A DNA stretch of 64,000 nucleotides from Amphibalanus amphitrite (Eukaryota; Arthropoda; Thecostraca; Balanomorpha; Balanidae), in the NCBI RefSeq assembly GCF_019059575.1, contig NW_024882028.1, positions 186,001 through 250,000 of the forward strand, in the 5' to 3' direction. Positions 1-12,500 of the stretch are shown piece by piece. The position numbers were made by a program, and so were the translations under genes. Every line of letters begins with the position of its first letter. Position 1 is the stretch's first letter. Under the pieces are notes generated by a model that made no database searches, was not told where the DNA came from, and saw only the letters and a program-made list of their open reading frames with translations.

Positions 1-1
1 A

Positions 2-1135
2 GACGTGAATGAGGTCCGAATCGAACTGGAGACGGTAACTACCTCTTCAGGCCCGGCGACCGGCGCGGGCGGCGCGCCGGCCCCCGGTCAGGATCAGTTC
101 CTCAATAATATCGTGGACGCGATCCAGAACAGCATGATTGGCGCTCACTTGGAGGCTCATGCGCCAGGTATTCACCGTAACGTACATGAGGCGGCGATGG
201 CGGCGCACCAAGCTGCCGTGAATGCCGCGATGATGATGCATCCGCCGGCCGCTGGCGAGACGCCACCTCAGACCACTCAGCAGTCGGGAACGACGGCAGC
301 GACTCCGAGCACCACTGCCGCATCGAGCGCCGAGTCGACGCCTCCGCCGCCGTCGGCCGACTCCGGCGGCACGACGAGCACGACTCGTACTCGACCGACG
401 GCCCAGCCGCAGCCGCCGCTGGGCCAGGCGCCCGTGGTGAGACACCTGGGGGCCAACCCGTTCGACCCGTTCCTGCCCTGTCACTCGTGGCACCTGGCCA
501 CTCACGACGCGCGCCGCCAGCGATTGGTGGCACGGGAGGCTGCCGAGGAGCGCGCTGCCGCAGCTGCCGCCCCTGCTCAGCCATCAGCTGCCTCTGAGGC
601 GACCCCTCAGCCGGCGGCGGCAGCGTCCGGGGCGGCAGCCGCCGCTCCACCGGCCGCCATGGAGGTAGACCTGAGCCCGAGCGCCGAGCCGGTGCGCTCT
701 GTGGCTCCACTGCCGGCTGTGCGGCCCGGCACAGAGTCGTGGCACTACACCGTGCCGGCCGACTGGCTGGCCGCGCTCAGCCGCGACGCCGAGCTGCAGC
801 GCCGCCACCCGCCGCGCGCGCGTCCCTTCAGCGACGGCTACCTGGCCGTGCAGCCGTCCGGACGGCGCGGAGCCCAGCTGGCCCAGAAGCCGCGCGGCTC
901 GCCTGCGCAGCTGGCCCAGCGGTGTGCCGCTGAGGCGCTGGAGGCTTGCCGACTGCCCACGGCATCCGGTGGCGGCCAGGCGCTCCTCGCCGCTGTCGCC
1001 GAGGACCCGCAGGTGGCGGACGCGGCGCGGCGCGTGGCCGTGGCGACACTGGCCGAGACGGTCAACGAGAGCCCGGCGTACCGACAACAGCCGGCCCGCT
1101 ACCCGGACGTCGGGAAACTAACCAAGGAAGAGTGA
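2..1135 (+). CDS. BAG6: BAG6 (large proline-rich BAG chaperone), C-terminal part; 5' end outside window
   Basis: The frame is open from the first bases of the window, so this is the last part (377 residues) of a longer gene; no start codon was chosen. The first half is low-complexity Ala/Pro/Thr/Ser sequence, as in the middle of BAG6. The last ~130 residues match the C-terminal block of BAG6 as I recall it: a 'VPADWLAAL' segment equivalent to human VPPEWVPII, then a 'FSDGYLAVQPSGRRGAQ' stretch equivalent to PLSDAYLSGMPAKRRKT, and an ending with SPAYRQQPARYPD like human NYSPQRFPN. In the known family this region carries the nuclear localisation signal, the TRC35/GET4 contact and the degenerate BAG domain that binds UBL4A. 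The complex holds hydrophobic tail-anchored proteins and misfolded clients in cytosol and nucleus. The assignment rests on motif recall, without an alignment. The human-type basic KRRK cluster is reduced to GRR here. It is convergent with MED12. Confidence 0.82.
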   Translation, partial: DVNEVRIELETVTTSSGPATGAGGAPAPGQDQFLNNIVDAIQNSMIGAHLEAHAPGIHRNVHEAAMAAHQAAVNAAMMMHPPAAGETPPQTTQQSGTTAATPSTTAASSAESTPPPPSADSGGTTSTTRTRPTAQPQPPLGQAPVVRHLGANPFDPFLPCHSWHLATHDARRQRLVAREAAEERAAAAAAPAQPSAASEATPQPAAAASGAAAAAPPAAMEVDLSPSAEPVRSVAPLPAVRPGTESWHYTVPADWLAALSRDAELQRRHPPRARPFSDGYLAVQPSGRRGAQLAQKPRGSPAQLAQRCAAEALEACRLPTASGGGQALLAAVAEDPQVADAARRVAVATLAETVNESPAYRQQPARYPDVGKLTKEE

Positions 1136-3449
1136 CGGGTGCGGCGGCCGGCGCCGGCGGCAGCGGGCGGTGAGAGACGTTCGGCGCCGGCCGGGGACCG
1201 CTGGCACCGGGGACGGGCGAGCGGGACGGACAGTGAGGGTGTGACGTGCGGACGGCGCCGGCAGGGACCGACTCGGGGTGCAGAACACGCGGCGCTGAGT
1301 GATGATGATGTGATGAGATTTAAGTTTCTGGTCCCGTCAGCGGGTAGCGCAGAGGAGATGGTTTGTTGAAAATGTGCTCGACTGGCGGGCTGCGTGGCTG
1401 TTCATCATGGCGAACTGAATTATTGAGGAGGCCAGTTGCTTTCAACCGTTATTGAGGTAAGTTTTTACTCCTAGATGTGGCAGCAGTTTCCCCTGAACTT
1501 TTGGCAGTGACATCACTTCTTGCTTAGTGGCAACAGTATGATTCTGTGTTATCTGGGCTTGCTCGATAGTCGATAACCATAATATTTGTATTCAGTATTG
1601 AGGCTTTTATCGGCAGCGATTATGATGAATTCGTTCTGTCTTCAGTCTCACGAATGATTCTAACGTCTAACTTCAAGTCTAACCGATTCCTTTTCCTGTG
1701 CATCACGCAGACTGCCATTTCTTCAAAATTAGGCTGTCTGGGATACTGACGCGAAGCAGGCTGTTCGGACTTCGGAGTAGACTTCTAACGGGGACGAGAG
1801 CCGCTGCGGCGACATATCAGTTACATGGTAAGTCAGAAAGTGACCGGGGCTCCGCCAGGCAGCGGATTACATCAGACACAGATAACATGAATCATTCATG
1901 ATATCTATGCGTCAGCGTGTATAGGAACAATGATGGCATGTCAATATGCATCGATTTGATGATCATTTTCATTACCATTCGTGTCTGGGTAACATATTCT
2001 CACTTGAGCTCCGTCATAACTGGTATTGACCCCGTCCAATCTCTGACGCCAGGTGTGTGGTGTCTGGAACACGCCGTCTGCGACAGCCGGTGTCCTGAAT
2101 GGGACGGTAGACCGGGGCAATGACTGATGGACCGAGTCCGGCTTGCCACCTGTCTCCGCGCGGTGTATACGGTCAGACCTGGCTCAGTCAGACACTGACC
2201 CTGCCGTCCGCGTTCTGCTGGTCTGCTCAGTCTCCTCCAGCCGCGGCATTGTCTCCCGTCTCTTCTCTCGTCTCCGACCTGTCTCCAGTCGTCTTTTTAC
2301 CACGACCTCCGATCATCTCTTACGAGCCTGCGACGCGAGTGTAAGTGCTAGTGCAAGGATTAAATACAGATATGTGGCTGGGATATGATCGATGCGAATT
2401 ATGGGCGAGTGTAACTAAGAAGGTCGGGTGTAGCTTGTTGAGCTGATTGATTGGGTAGCGATACACCTGACTTTCACTGCGGTGAAGTGACTGAATCTGA
2501 ATGAGACTAGCGTTCGGAAATGACCTACGCGCGTCAGTAACTGTCACGCTACCACGTCCATCATGCCCCGTTATCAGCGTGTGAATGATGTGCTGCAACA
2601 CCGTGTGACTGCCGACGTCAAGCTCAGCAGCTGTGCGGCGTTACGTCCCGGCGAGGGGCGGCCTGTGTGGGGTCGTACCGGGCGGGTGTGCCCTGTGGTG
2701 GGTGGAGGGATTAAACGCCGACCGGCCGCAGCGTGACGTGGTCGAGAGATGCAGTTCACTAACGCCATTACGCGCGTCACTGCAGGCGTGACGCTGCGTG
2801 GGGGACACGCGAGCTCGATTCTTACGGGCATAGAACGTGTCGGTTTTATGCATTAATCCGAGATGATACATTGGCATATTTAATTGATTTCAGTTTGATG
2901 AGCAAATATATAGTTCACAAAAAAGGTTGCATGTTGTGCTCCTGTATTATGGTACGGAGCGGGACCCTGGCAGGAGGAATGAAGGACCGGCTCGATGACG
3001 CCCGCCCGCAGCAGACACCTGGTGGGCCGCGGACACGTCATCATGGTGTCACAGTTCGTGAGCACGTCATCATGACGTCACGACCCGCGGACAACTCGCC
3101 ACAGTATCACCGCTGCCACCGGCGGGCAGCCACGACGCCCCAATCGACACCAACACACAATCAATGGGTCCTGAATGATGAGACGCGGCCATTCACAGCG
3201 ACCGACACAGACACGAGCACAGCGCTACACAAAACACGTCCCCAAAAACGGGCCACAGCTCAAAACAAAACAATATATAGATGCGTTCTCAGCGCACAGA
3301 TCCGGTCATCTCAGATTCAGGTCACAGTCTGCAGAGGCCGGCGGCGGGTCAGCCGGCGCGGCGCGGCGCACCGGCCGCCGCGGCGGCTCCGGTCCCCAGT
3401 CGGGCGGCGGCCAGCCCCGGTACGGGCCCTCCGAGCCGCCGCCGCCGCC
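1136..3449. other. Convergent intergenic region between BAG6 and MED12
   Basis: This should hold the 3' UTRs of BAG6 (+) and MED12 (-). I see no convincing coding sequence and no clear canonical polyadenylation signal; an ATTAAA lies near 2359 on +. The long open frame at 2871-3821 is the antisense of the MED12 polyglutamine exon plus unrelated sequence. Confidence 0.5.
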
Positions 3450-3484
3450 TCACTGGTGGTACTGGTACGGGTTGCTCGGCTGCA

Positions 3485-3536
<52 letters not shown>

Positions 3537-6500
3537 CTGCTGCTGGGCGAGGCTCGGCTGTCGCAGCTGGTTCATGAGCGTGCCCGGCTGCTGCTGCATC
3601 ATCATCGGGTGTCGCAGCCGCTGGGGCAGGCCGGCGGCGCCCGGCGGCCCGGGCGCCATGGCTCGGTACTGGCCGCCGGCCTGTATCGCGTTCACAGTCA
3701 CGTTCGGCGCCTGCTGGGGACGGAGTGGCACAATCAGAGGGGACAGACAGTCGCAAGATACGAGTCACAACACATACCTATGTCCTATGACTGTATGATC
3801 GGTCATTGGCGAACGCCATAGCGGCCGGGGGATTCCACAGCGAACGAACACTTGCCATCACTTGAACACTTGCAGAATTCATCAACGATACCTTTCACAT
3901 CCGATGCTTAGCGTGCTCCCGCCTATAGGTCACGCTCCGCGGCTCACCTGCATATAGTTTGAGCTGGGCCTCATCTGGCTCATGTAGCCGGTCGGGCCTG
4001 GCTGCTGCTGGGACCGCATGGGCATCATGCCGGGCTGCTGCTGCGGCTGCATCATCTGCTGCTGAGGCGCCGGCTGGCCCTGCTGGCCGCCAAAGCCCAT
4101 CGCTGAAACGCAGGGAGATAGGGCAGAGTTAGTCTTCAAGCTAGAGAGCCTTCACTTCAAAAGAAACCTTCCAGGAACGGTATACATTAATCTCCTGTCT
4201 CAGATGACCCTCAACCCAAGCCTGTACAACGTAATTGGTTGCGATATTTTACATGGCATCACTCACCGTTTGGGTTTCCCTGAGTCATGAGCTGGTTACC
4301 ACTCACCGTTTGGGTTTCCCTGAGACATGAGCTGGTTACCACTCACCGTTTGGGTTTCCCTGAGACATGAGCTGGTCACCACTCACCGGTTTCCCTAAGA
4401 CATATTGAGCTGGTTACCACTCACCGTTTGGGTTTCCCTGAGTCATGAGCTGGTTACCACTCCCGGTTTCCCTGAGACATGAGCTGGGTACCACTCACCG
4501 TTTGGGTTTCCCTGAGTCATGAGCTGGCTCGGCTGGCCCTGCTGCTGCGCCATGTAGGCAGGGTTGTAGCCGGGATTCATCCCTGGTTGATCACCACACG
4601 CAAATTGTCAGACAAAGGTAAAGCTACAGGTTCATATTTACTAACAGTTGTCATAAATCACGGTTAAAGGGACTATCCCACCTTCTAAAATGTTGTTAAA
4701 ACCAGTTAAATTGTGCCCGACTTTATAGATTGGATGACCAGGAACACGGTTCTGGCATTTATATTTCATTAAACATCTTAGGCTTCCCATATTCCAAACA
4801 CAAACTTTCAAATATGTGACGTCACAACCCAAAATTACCTCCTTCCCCAGGCCACATTACTGTCATAAAGCTGATTCTTTTTACTCTGTAGGCACCACAA
4901 CAAAGTTCAGACCAAGTTTTAAGCGATTTTTCAACGAACAAACCCATTTAAATCAGAATGACTAAACGAGGTGACGTCACACTAACGGTCGCCCCATGTT
5001 GAAGATAGGGCCTTGCACAAGGCCCATTTTCAAATGAAGGGAACGAATTTCTTCAACACCAAGAGGCCGCGGGGGTTGCAACCTAGATAGATAGTGGTTT
5101 CTGAACCTCGCCGCAAACTTGGCTATCTCAACTCAAACCCCATGTTAAAGGTGGGATAGTCCCTTTAAAACATGTGTTGATCTGATCATTTGCCGATCGA
5201 GTCAAATACCAAAACCTCCAAGTGCCGTCAAATTAAGCCCTTAGCTGAGCCATATATGAGGGAAACTCCACAACCTAGTTCCGACGCCAACAAACACCCA
5301 GCGACCCCACGGGTGAACCCCAGTAGCTCCACGTGTGTCCCGGGAGGCGGCCACTGACCTTGGTACATGGTCTGCGGCATGGTGGGCCCCGGTCCGGACG
5401 GCGGGCCCGGCATCTGACGCGGCGCGTACACGGGCCCTCCCGGGTGCTGGACGCGAATCTGGTCCCTGCTGAGGACAGCACACAGTATCATCAGTTGGGA
5501 CAGCGCTGCGGGGAAGAAAGGGTGAAAGGAGCAGGGATTGCCGGGCAGAGTGACTAGAACCCATCGATACGGGGCTAGCTTCGTAGGGACAACAAAACCC
5601 AAAGGTCAATCAGGTCTAAGAAACCGTGAGATGATTGAAGACCCTACCACAGTACTCAGACACAACTTTCGCCAAGGTATGCTTGACAGTGGAGTTCAGA
5701 GACAGGTTCATTCCGGCCGTAATAAGTAGCTCCCTCCCTCCCTCGTCCCCGAGTCCAGCCGCACCTCATCATCTGCTGCTGCCGGAGCAGCTGCTGCTTG
5801 TCCTGCATGCTCGGGTGCATGTTCGGGTAGCCCGGCTGCGGCTGCGGCTGCATGAAGCCGCCCGGCTGTCGGTTGCGCAGCATTGTCGTCAGCGCCATCT
5901 TGCTGGCCGACGAGGGGAACCGCTGGCCGCCCGCTGTCAAGAGGTCAGGTCAGGTCAGGTTAGGTCATCACGAGGCCGGAGAGCCAAGATCAACACTCAG
6001 TAGACTAGCCGTGACCAACCAGGGACGGGTTTTCAGTGTTGTGCCATCAGGACTCACGGCACTGAAAGAATAAGAGAAAGATGCGCTTTACACGACTGTT
6101 TGCTGTGGAAGCGGCTCAAAAACTTCATTTAGTCCTATGGGCGACAATTTCTCAGGATACACATGATTCATCACAGCTCTGCAGCAATGGCTGTCGCCCG
6201 GAGCTCACCTGCGCCGATGGCCTGCTGCTGGTGGTAGTAGGGCGCCGGCGGTCCCTGCGGGCCCTGCTGAGGCGGGAACCACTGCTGCTCGGCCGCGTAC
6301 ATCCCGCCGCCCGGGCCGTACTGAGCCATGCCAGGCATCGGCGGCTGGCGACAAGGGCCGAAGAGAACGTATCGATCAACTGTGGAGTTAATGGCACGGG
6401 ATGGACAGTTACTACCACACGAGTCTAGACAGGACACAATGCTGACTGAACGTCCCCGGCGGTGCGACTCACGCCAAATAGCGGCACGCAGCGGCGAACA

Positions 6501-9500
6501 AGCTCATCGTCTCAGAAAGCTAGCTCAATGTCAAGCCACAATCCTCAGCCCAGCGGCGGCCAAGATGGCGGCGCTCACCGTGTTCATGCGCGGCGCCATG
6601 ATGCCCGAGTTGCTGAGCTGCCGGTTAGCGCGCTCGCGCTTTTTGCGCGTTCCGCTGCCGCGCGCTCTTTTGGCGCCGCCCCGCGGCGAGTCGCAGCTGG
6701 GCACCTCTGCCACTTTGGTCTCCTCTTTCTGCGGGTCAGACGCGGGGGTTGGACGGCGCGACTACACACGTGACGTCACACATGACGTCATGTGAGGCCA
6801 CGGGCAGCGGGCGAGACGGTGAGGCATGCAACGCGTTACATTCAAATGTGGACGACACAGAAATGAGTCAATTTATAAAGAAATGAGTCATGGAATGCCC
6901 AAGAGATATTGACTTCGTCGAAACTTGCCCATGTAAGTTGAAATGCCATTGCGAAATGTTGAGAAACGTGCTTGGGAAATGTTGAAAAGAAAAACGCCAG
7001 TTGAGAAATGTGTAATTTGACCACAATAAACATGGGATAAGAGCAACAGCGGAAAACTTTCAAGAACAATTGCCGCGAGAAATTGTTATAGACATTTCAA
7101 AGGCACGAAAAAGTTTCAAATTCGCGATTACTGCGGCCTGAATAATTTTTTTTTTCTTAAGAAGTAGAAAGTCTTGTCAGCCCCGTGCTGAAAAATAAAC
7201 TACAATAAAAAATGAATGCAATGCGGCGTCCCTGTGGACACCGTATCGTAACATCGTATTTAGCATCGTATCCAGTGAGCATAAACATAGTCGCCATCTC
7301 AAGCAGAAGGGCAAGCGAAGCAAAGCCATGAAGCGAAGCTGGACCTCTGAATCACAAATGGCTTATTTGTGTCACAACATTGTAAAAAAAATCAACCATT
7401 TAACCCGCGCCCTGCTGGGGGGGGGGGTGTTTGAACACCCCCCCCTTGTGGTTTTTCGCGAATATCTCAAAAACGGCGGCGCGGAGCGCCGCCGTTTTTG
7501 GTACACCTTATCATACATCAATTCTACACATGTTGTGAAAATTTCAGGCCAAGGTCATTCAAGGTCAGGTCACCAGGTCACTTGAAGTGACCTCACCTCA
7601 TAAAAAGTTTCAATGTCTGTCATAGCTACACCGAGTGACCGATCGTTTTGAAACTTTCAGCGATTGCTAAGAGCAATAGCATGTACAAAATGTATATCTC
7701 AGAATTTTGATATCGATGACCTAAGGTCAGGTCAATTTTGCGACCTCCCCATTATAAGTCAATGGGAGAAAATTGAAATGCGCCTCTTTTGGACGAAAGA
7801 CATTATAAACACTCCCAAACACCGAATTACAAGTGGTTTAGACACACTGAACATGAAAAGGGTGTCCGTGACCTTTGTTTATGCCCTGAGGTCATCTTAG
7901 GTCACGAATGGTATCTAACAGTTTTTCGCAAATAACTTTTGATAGAGGCATGCTAGAGCGATGAAAACGCCTTAGATGTGTTCAGCTCGACGATACGGAT
8001 CGACTGATATGCAACATGACCCTTTCCGGTCAGGTCATGACCTTGACCTGAGGTCAAATTTTCAAGTTGACCTTTCAAGGTCAAGTTATAGTTCATTCGA
8101 TGCGTCTTGACGAGTGGAACACGATGCCGGTAAAAGTAAGCTCGTACAGGGCTTGGGTCAAAAGTTATTGCAGAAAAACTGTTTCCGAAAAAATCGGCTA
8201 TTTTTGCAGTTTTTGCCCCCTGCAGGCAAAACCGTTGACGTTAGGTCAAATCTGAGAGAATTACTCAGAAAGGGCGTTAATAGGGCTATCGAATGCGCTT
8301 TTCCGCGGCGCTGTAGCTCTATTGGTTCCCGAGTTATGCGTTGGCTTCTTGGAAATTTTCGACATTCGACCTGGAAATCGGCGAAATTTTGCCTTCAATG
8401 ACCTCTGGTGACCTGACCTTTGACCTGACCAAAAAATTGACCGAAGTGATTTCGTCATTATTTTTGACGCTCTTTCGAACGCCGCCTTCCGCGTATCGCT
8501 ACGTGGCCCAGGAGCCGAGTTACAAGGGGGGGGGGGTGTTCAAACACCCCCCCCCCCAGCAGGGCGTGGAAATCCAGGACCCCCAGCTGGGCGCGGGTTA
8601 AGACATACATATTTAGACTACACCAAATACCTGCGGCTTGGGAGGAAAGACCTGATGGAAAAAGTCACATTTGAACGGTTTCAATACCGTTATGTCTTTC
8701 TAAACCCAAACTAACTATGCCTTCGACTGAACTAGAAACACTGACGAACAATAATATTGTTAGTCCGTGTCTTTAACAGCATATTATTTATGCACTACAG
8801 ACGTGAGCTAATTAAGTAAAAGAGACATTAGCTTCATTGCATACGCTACACTAGGGTTACTGCGATGTGCGCATTAAATATCTCACTGCAGATAATTAAC
8901 GAAGCTGTTATAGCTAAACTATAGCATGTCTGGCATACAATTGGTACAGATGACACACCTCGCTAACAATGCCGGGGCAGGCTGTCATATTAAGGCCTGC
9001 CCTGGCTTCAATAACACTCTAACAGAAACTGAAAATAGAACTACTGTTTCGTGACCCGACACTACGCTACGTGTGTCTGCATCGATGACACTACACGACG
9101 TTAATGTCTTGCTAGACCTGGATAACTATATGGCACTAAACCTCACTAGTCACTACCTCCAAAACTAGCCTCATTCCATCGCCCTACCCCGTTGGCTTCC
9201 TTTCCCTACCTCCAATACTGGCAGCCCCGCGCCCAGTGTCCGTCGCGCCGTACCTGTTTCTCTGGAATGGGTTCCAGCTCCTCGGGCGGCAGGGGCGGCC
9301 GTTCCAGGTAGTACGTGTCAGACTTGATCATCGCCTGGTGCTGATGGAACCTGGCCAAGAGCAGATAGGAGGTAAATAGAGTCCCGGTGCCATACAGTTC
9401 GGACCAAGATATGACTGACACCTCGAATGAGAATGCAGAACATAAAACAGTAAAACGAATACATACATACGCGGCTAAATTACTGACCTCATCATTTTGA

Positions 9501-12500
9501 AGACCTCCTCGTACTTGCTGATGGTGCGCTCGAGTCGGATGGCGCCGAACCAGGACCAGCTGAGGGGCGCCGGGTTGCGGTGTCCCTCGAGCAGGTCCCA
9601 CGGAGACACCTTCTGTTTGTCCACCAGGATCAGACCCTGCGCGCGGCACGACACCACCGGTCAGGGAGGCGAACTCAGTCGTCAGACGGGGCCGGCGGGT
9701 CACAGCGGTCACAGACGGCGGTAGAGGTTTCAACATAGCATGGCTATTCGTTGGGAGCCTTCCTCGGGTTACTTTGCCTGCTTCTGTCTCCGACCCTCTA
9801 ATCACTGTATCCCCAGTCCCAACTCTAGTTGTATGCCACAACTGATCCCGTACAATCACTTAACTGCCCATGCCCCGTCCCCTTCAGGCATTCCAGCCAC
9901 CCCAGCGTCTTACCCGTCGTTTCTCGAAGCTCTCGAAGCCGGGCGGCGGCGCCGACTTGAGCTCGCAGTTGACAACCTCCACGGTCTTCTTTGGGATGGG
10001 CAGGAACTGTCGCAGGTACTGGATGGACACGCCGCGACGGTCTCCCAGCTCCTGAGAACACACACGGAACAGGGACGATTGTTCATGGGTAATGAATACA
10101 CATATGGATAGTTATAGAGAAACGTTTCATACAAAACTGATGTGACATCCTGTGCTTCGGGACGCACCTTCCGCAGTTTTTTGGCGAGCGTCTGGTAGTG
10201 TCGCTTGTTCTCCTCCGGTTTCTCGGCCTGCGCGTCCCCAACGACGGCAGAGTGGATCAGCGTGGCCACCATGTCCAACACGGTGGTGTACAAGTCACTG
10301 TGGGACATAATATAGTGACGTCATACCCACCATGTCCAACACAGTGGTGTACAAGTCACTGTGGGACATAATATAGTGACGTCAGACCCACCATGTCCAA
10401 CACGGTGGTGTACAAGTCACTGTGGACATAATATAGTGACGTCAGACCCATCATGTTCAACACGGTGGTGTACAAATCACTGTGGACATAATATAGTGAC
10501 GTCAGACCCATCATGTTCAACACGGTGGTGTACAAGTCACTGTGGGACATAATATAGTGACGTCAGATCCACCATGTCCAACACGGTGGTGTACAAGTCA
10601 CTGTGGGACATAATATAGTGACGTCAGACCCATCATGTTCAACACGGTGGTGTACAAATCACTGTGGACATAATATAGTGACGTCCGAGCCATCATGTTC
10701 AACACGGTGGTGTACAAATCACTGTGGACATAATATAGTGAGGTCAGAGCCATTATGTCCAACACGGTGGTGTACAAGTCACTAAGGGACATAATATAGT
10801 GACGTCAGACCCATCATGTTCAACACGGTGGTGTACAAGTCACTGTGGACATAATATAGTGACGTCAGACCCATCATGTTCAACACGGTGGTGTACAAGT
10901 CACTGTGGGACATGATATAGTGAGGTCAGAGCCATTATGTCCAACACGGTGGTGTACAAGTCACTAAGGGACATAATATAGTGACGCCTATCAGGTCCAA
11001 CACGGTGGTGTACGTGAATCTTAGTTGAGGCTTGAGAGCGACGTTAAAACATTCACGTCAACCTCGTCATAATTTCCAACATCCATCCAAACTGTGTAAC
11101 GGCCAGTCAATCATCCACGACAGTTCCGACCACCCTAAAATCCGCCTCATCCGTCCCCCTCCCCCGGTCAGGCCACCGACCTGTTGTTGTACAGCGTGAC
11201 CACGCCGTTGGTGACCAGCTGAGCGAGCAGCAGCACCCAGGTGTCGGTCATGCTCAGGTTACCCCGCTGGATGGCGTCGAACACACCGCCCAGCAGGCTG
11301 AACCGCAGGTGCAGCGCGCTGTGCACGTGCGCACCCGTCTTGTTCTCGTCCGGAAACACAGTCTCCTTCTACGGCGGGAGGAGACGGGGCATAAATGAGG
11401 GAGAGACGGTGAACGTGGGACCATACCGCAGGCGGGTGGCTTCACCGTAAAAAAGTTAATGTCAATAGCTGCTGCTAATAGCAAACCAGACTAAATCCGC
11501 AAGTAAGAATATTACAGAGCCAAGTGTTAGGTGCTTAGTTTACCTTATTATTGTCGGCTGTTTTCCTCTTCTCATCCTTATCTTTCGGCTCCTGAAACGA
11601 GGAGACAGCAATGATACAACCAAACATGATAAGTGAAAGTGACAAACAATTTCGCCAAATCAGCTTCGAAGTAGAGAAACACGGAATGTGATAGGAACGC
11701 TCCAGCTTTTAAAATCCTAAAATGGCTACTGCTCAGCGGAACCACACAAAGCAGCGTTCATTTACTTCTCGTTCCAACCAGCCTTCTTCTATCAGTTCAC
11801 CGCGTCACTCACGTCCTTTCCGTCCCTGCTGATGAACTGCTGGAACTGGACCTGCAGCGACGACACCAGGTCGTCTCGCTGCTCCTCCTGGCCGCGCACA
11901 CAGCTCAGCACCAGCTGCTTGAACGGCTGGTGCGCCGACGGGCCCGGGGGCGGCGTCGGTGGGCCGGCCGACCCGGCGCCCGAGCCGCCGCCGGCCTGTG
12001 AGGAGCTCTTCTTGACCCAGCCGGCCGACTCGAGCACCTGGGTGGCCGCCTGGAGGATGCAGGCCTGCGCGTCGGCCGGCAGCTTGGCTACCAGCGGCGG
12101 GACCAGCCACACGAACGACGGCCGCTCGTCGCCGCCGGCGCTGGGGAGGGAAGGGGTTGACAGCTTCTTAGAGGAGCGACGGTTCAAACGGGACAGGACT
12201 CAGGCAGACAAGAGCCGCGGGCGACATCAAAAATTATGAGGCACTTCTTACCAAAAGAAGTTGTATCACTCACCTGCTATGTATTCGTTGCGACCCTTCC
12301 CCTCCTTGGAATGCGTCGATGGTTGCCTTGGCCAGCGTGTGCAGCCACTGACTGTGCCTCTCGGTGCTCAGCTTGGCCTGCTGGTAGAGCAGACGCAGAT
12401 CTAGCAGCGCCACGCGCATGGTCCACTGGTCGAGCGTCTCCAGTATGCGACTGCACACCTGCCGGTCGCCCGGCGAGTCGTCCACGTAAAAGGCGTGGTT

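Noticed and set aside
10258-11010. CRISPR-like array
   Set aside because: Units are contiguous, with no unique spacers, and they copy a MED12 exon edge; the genome is eukaryotic.
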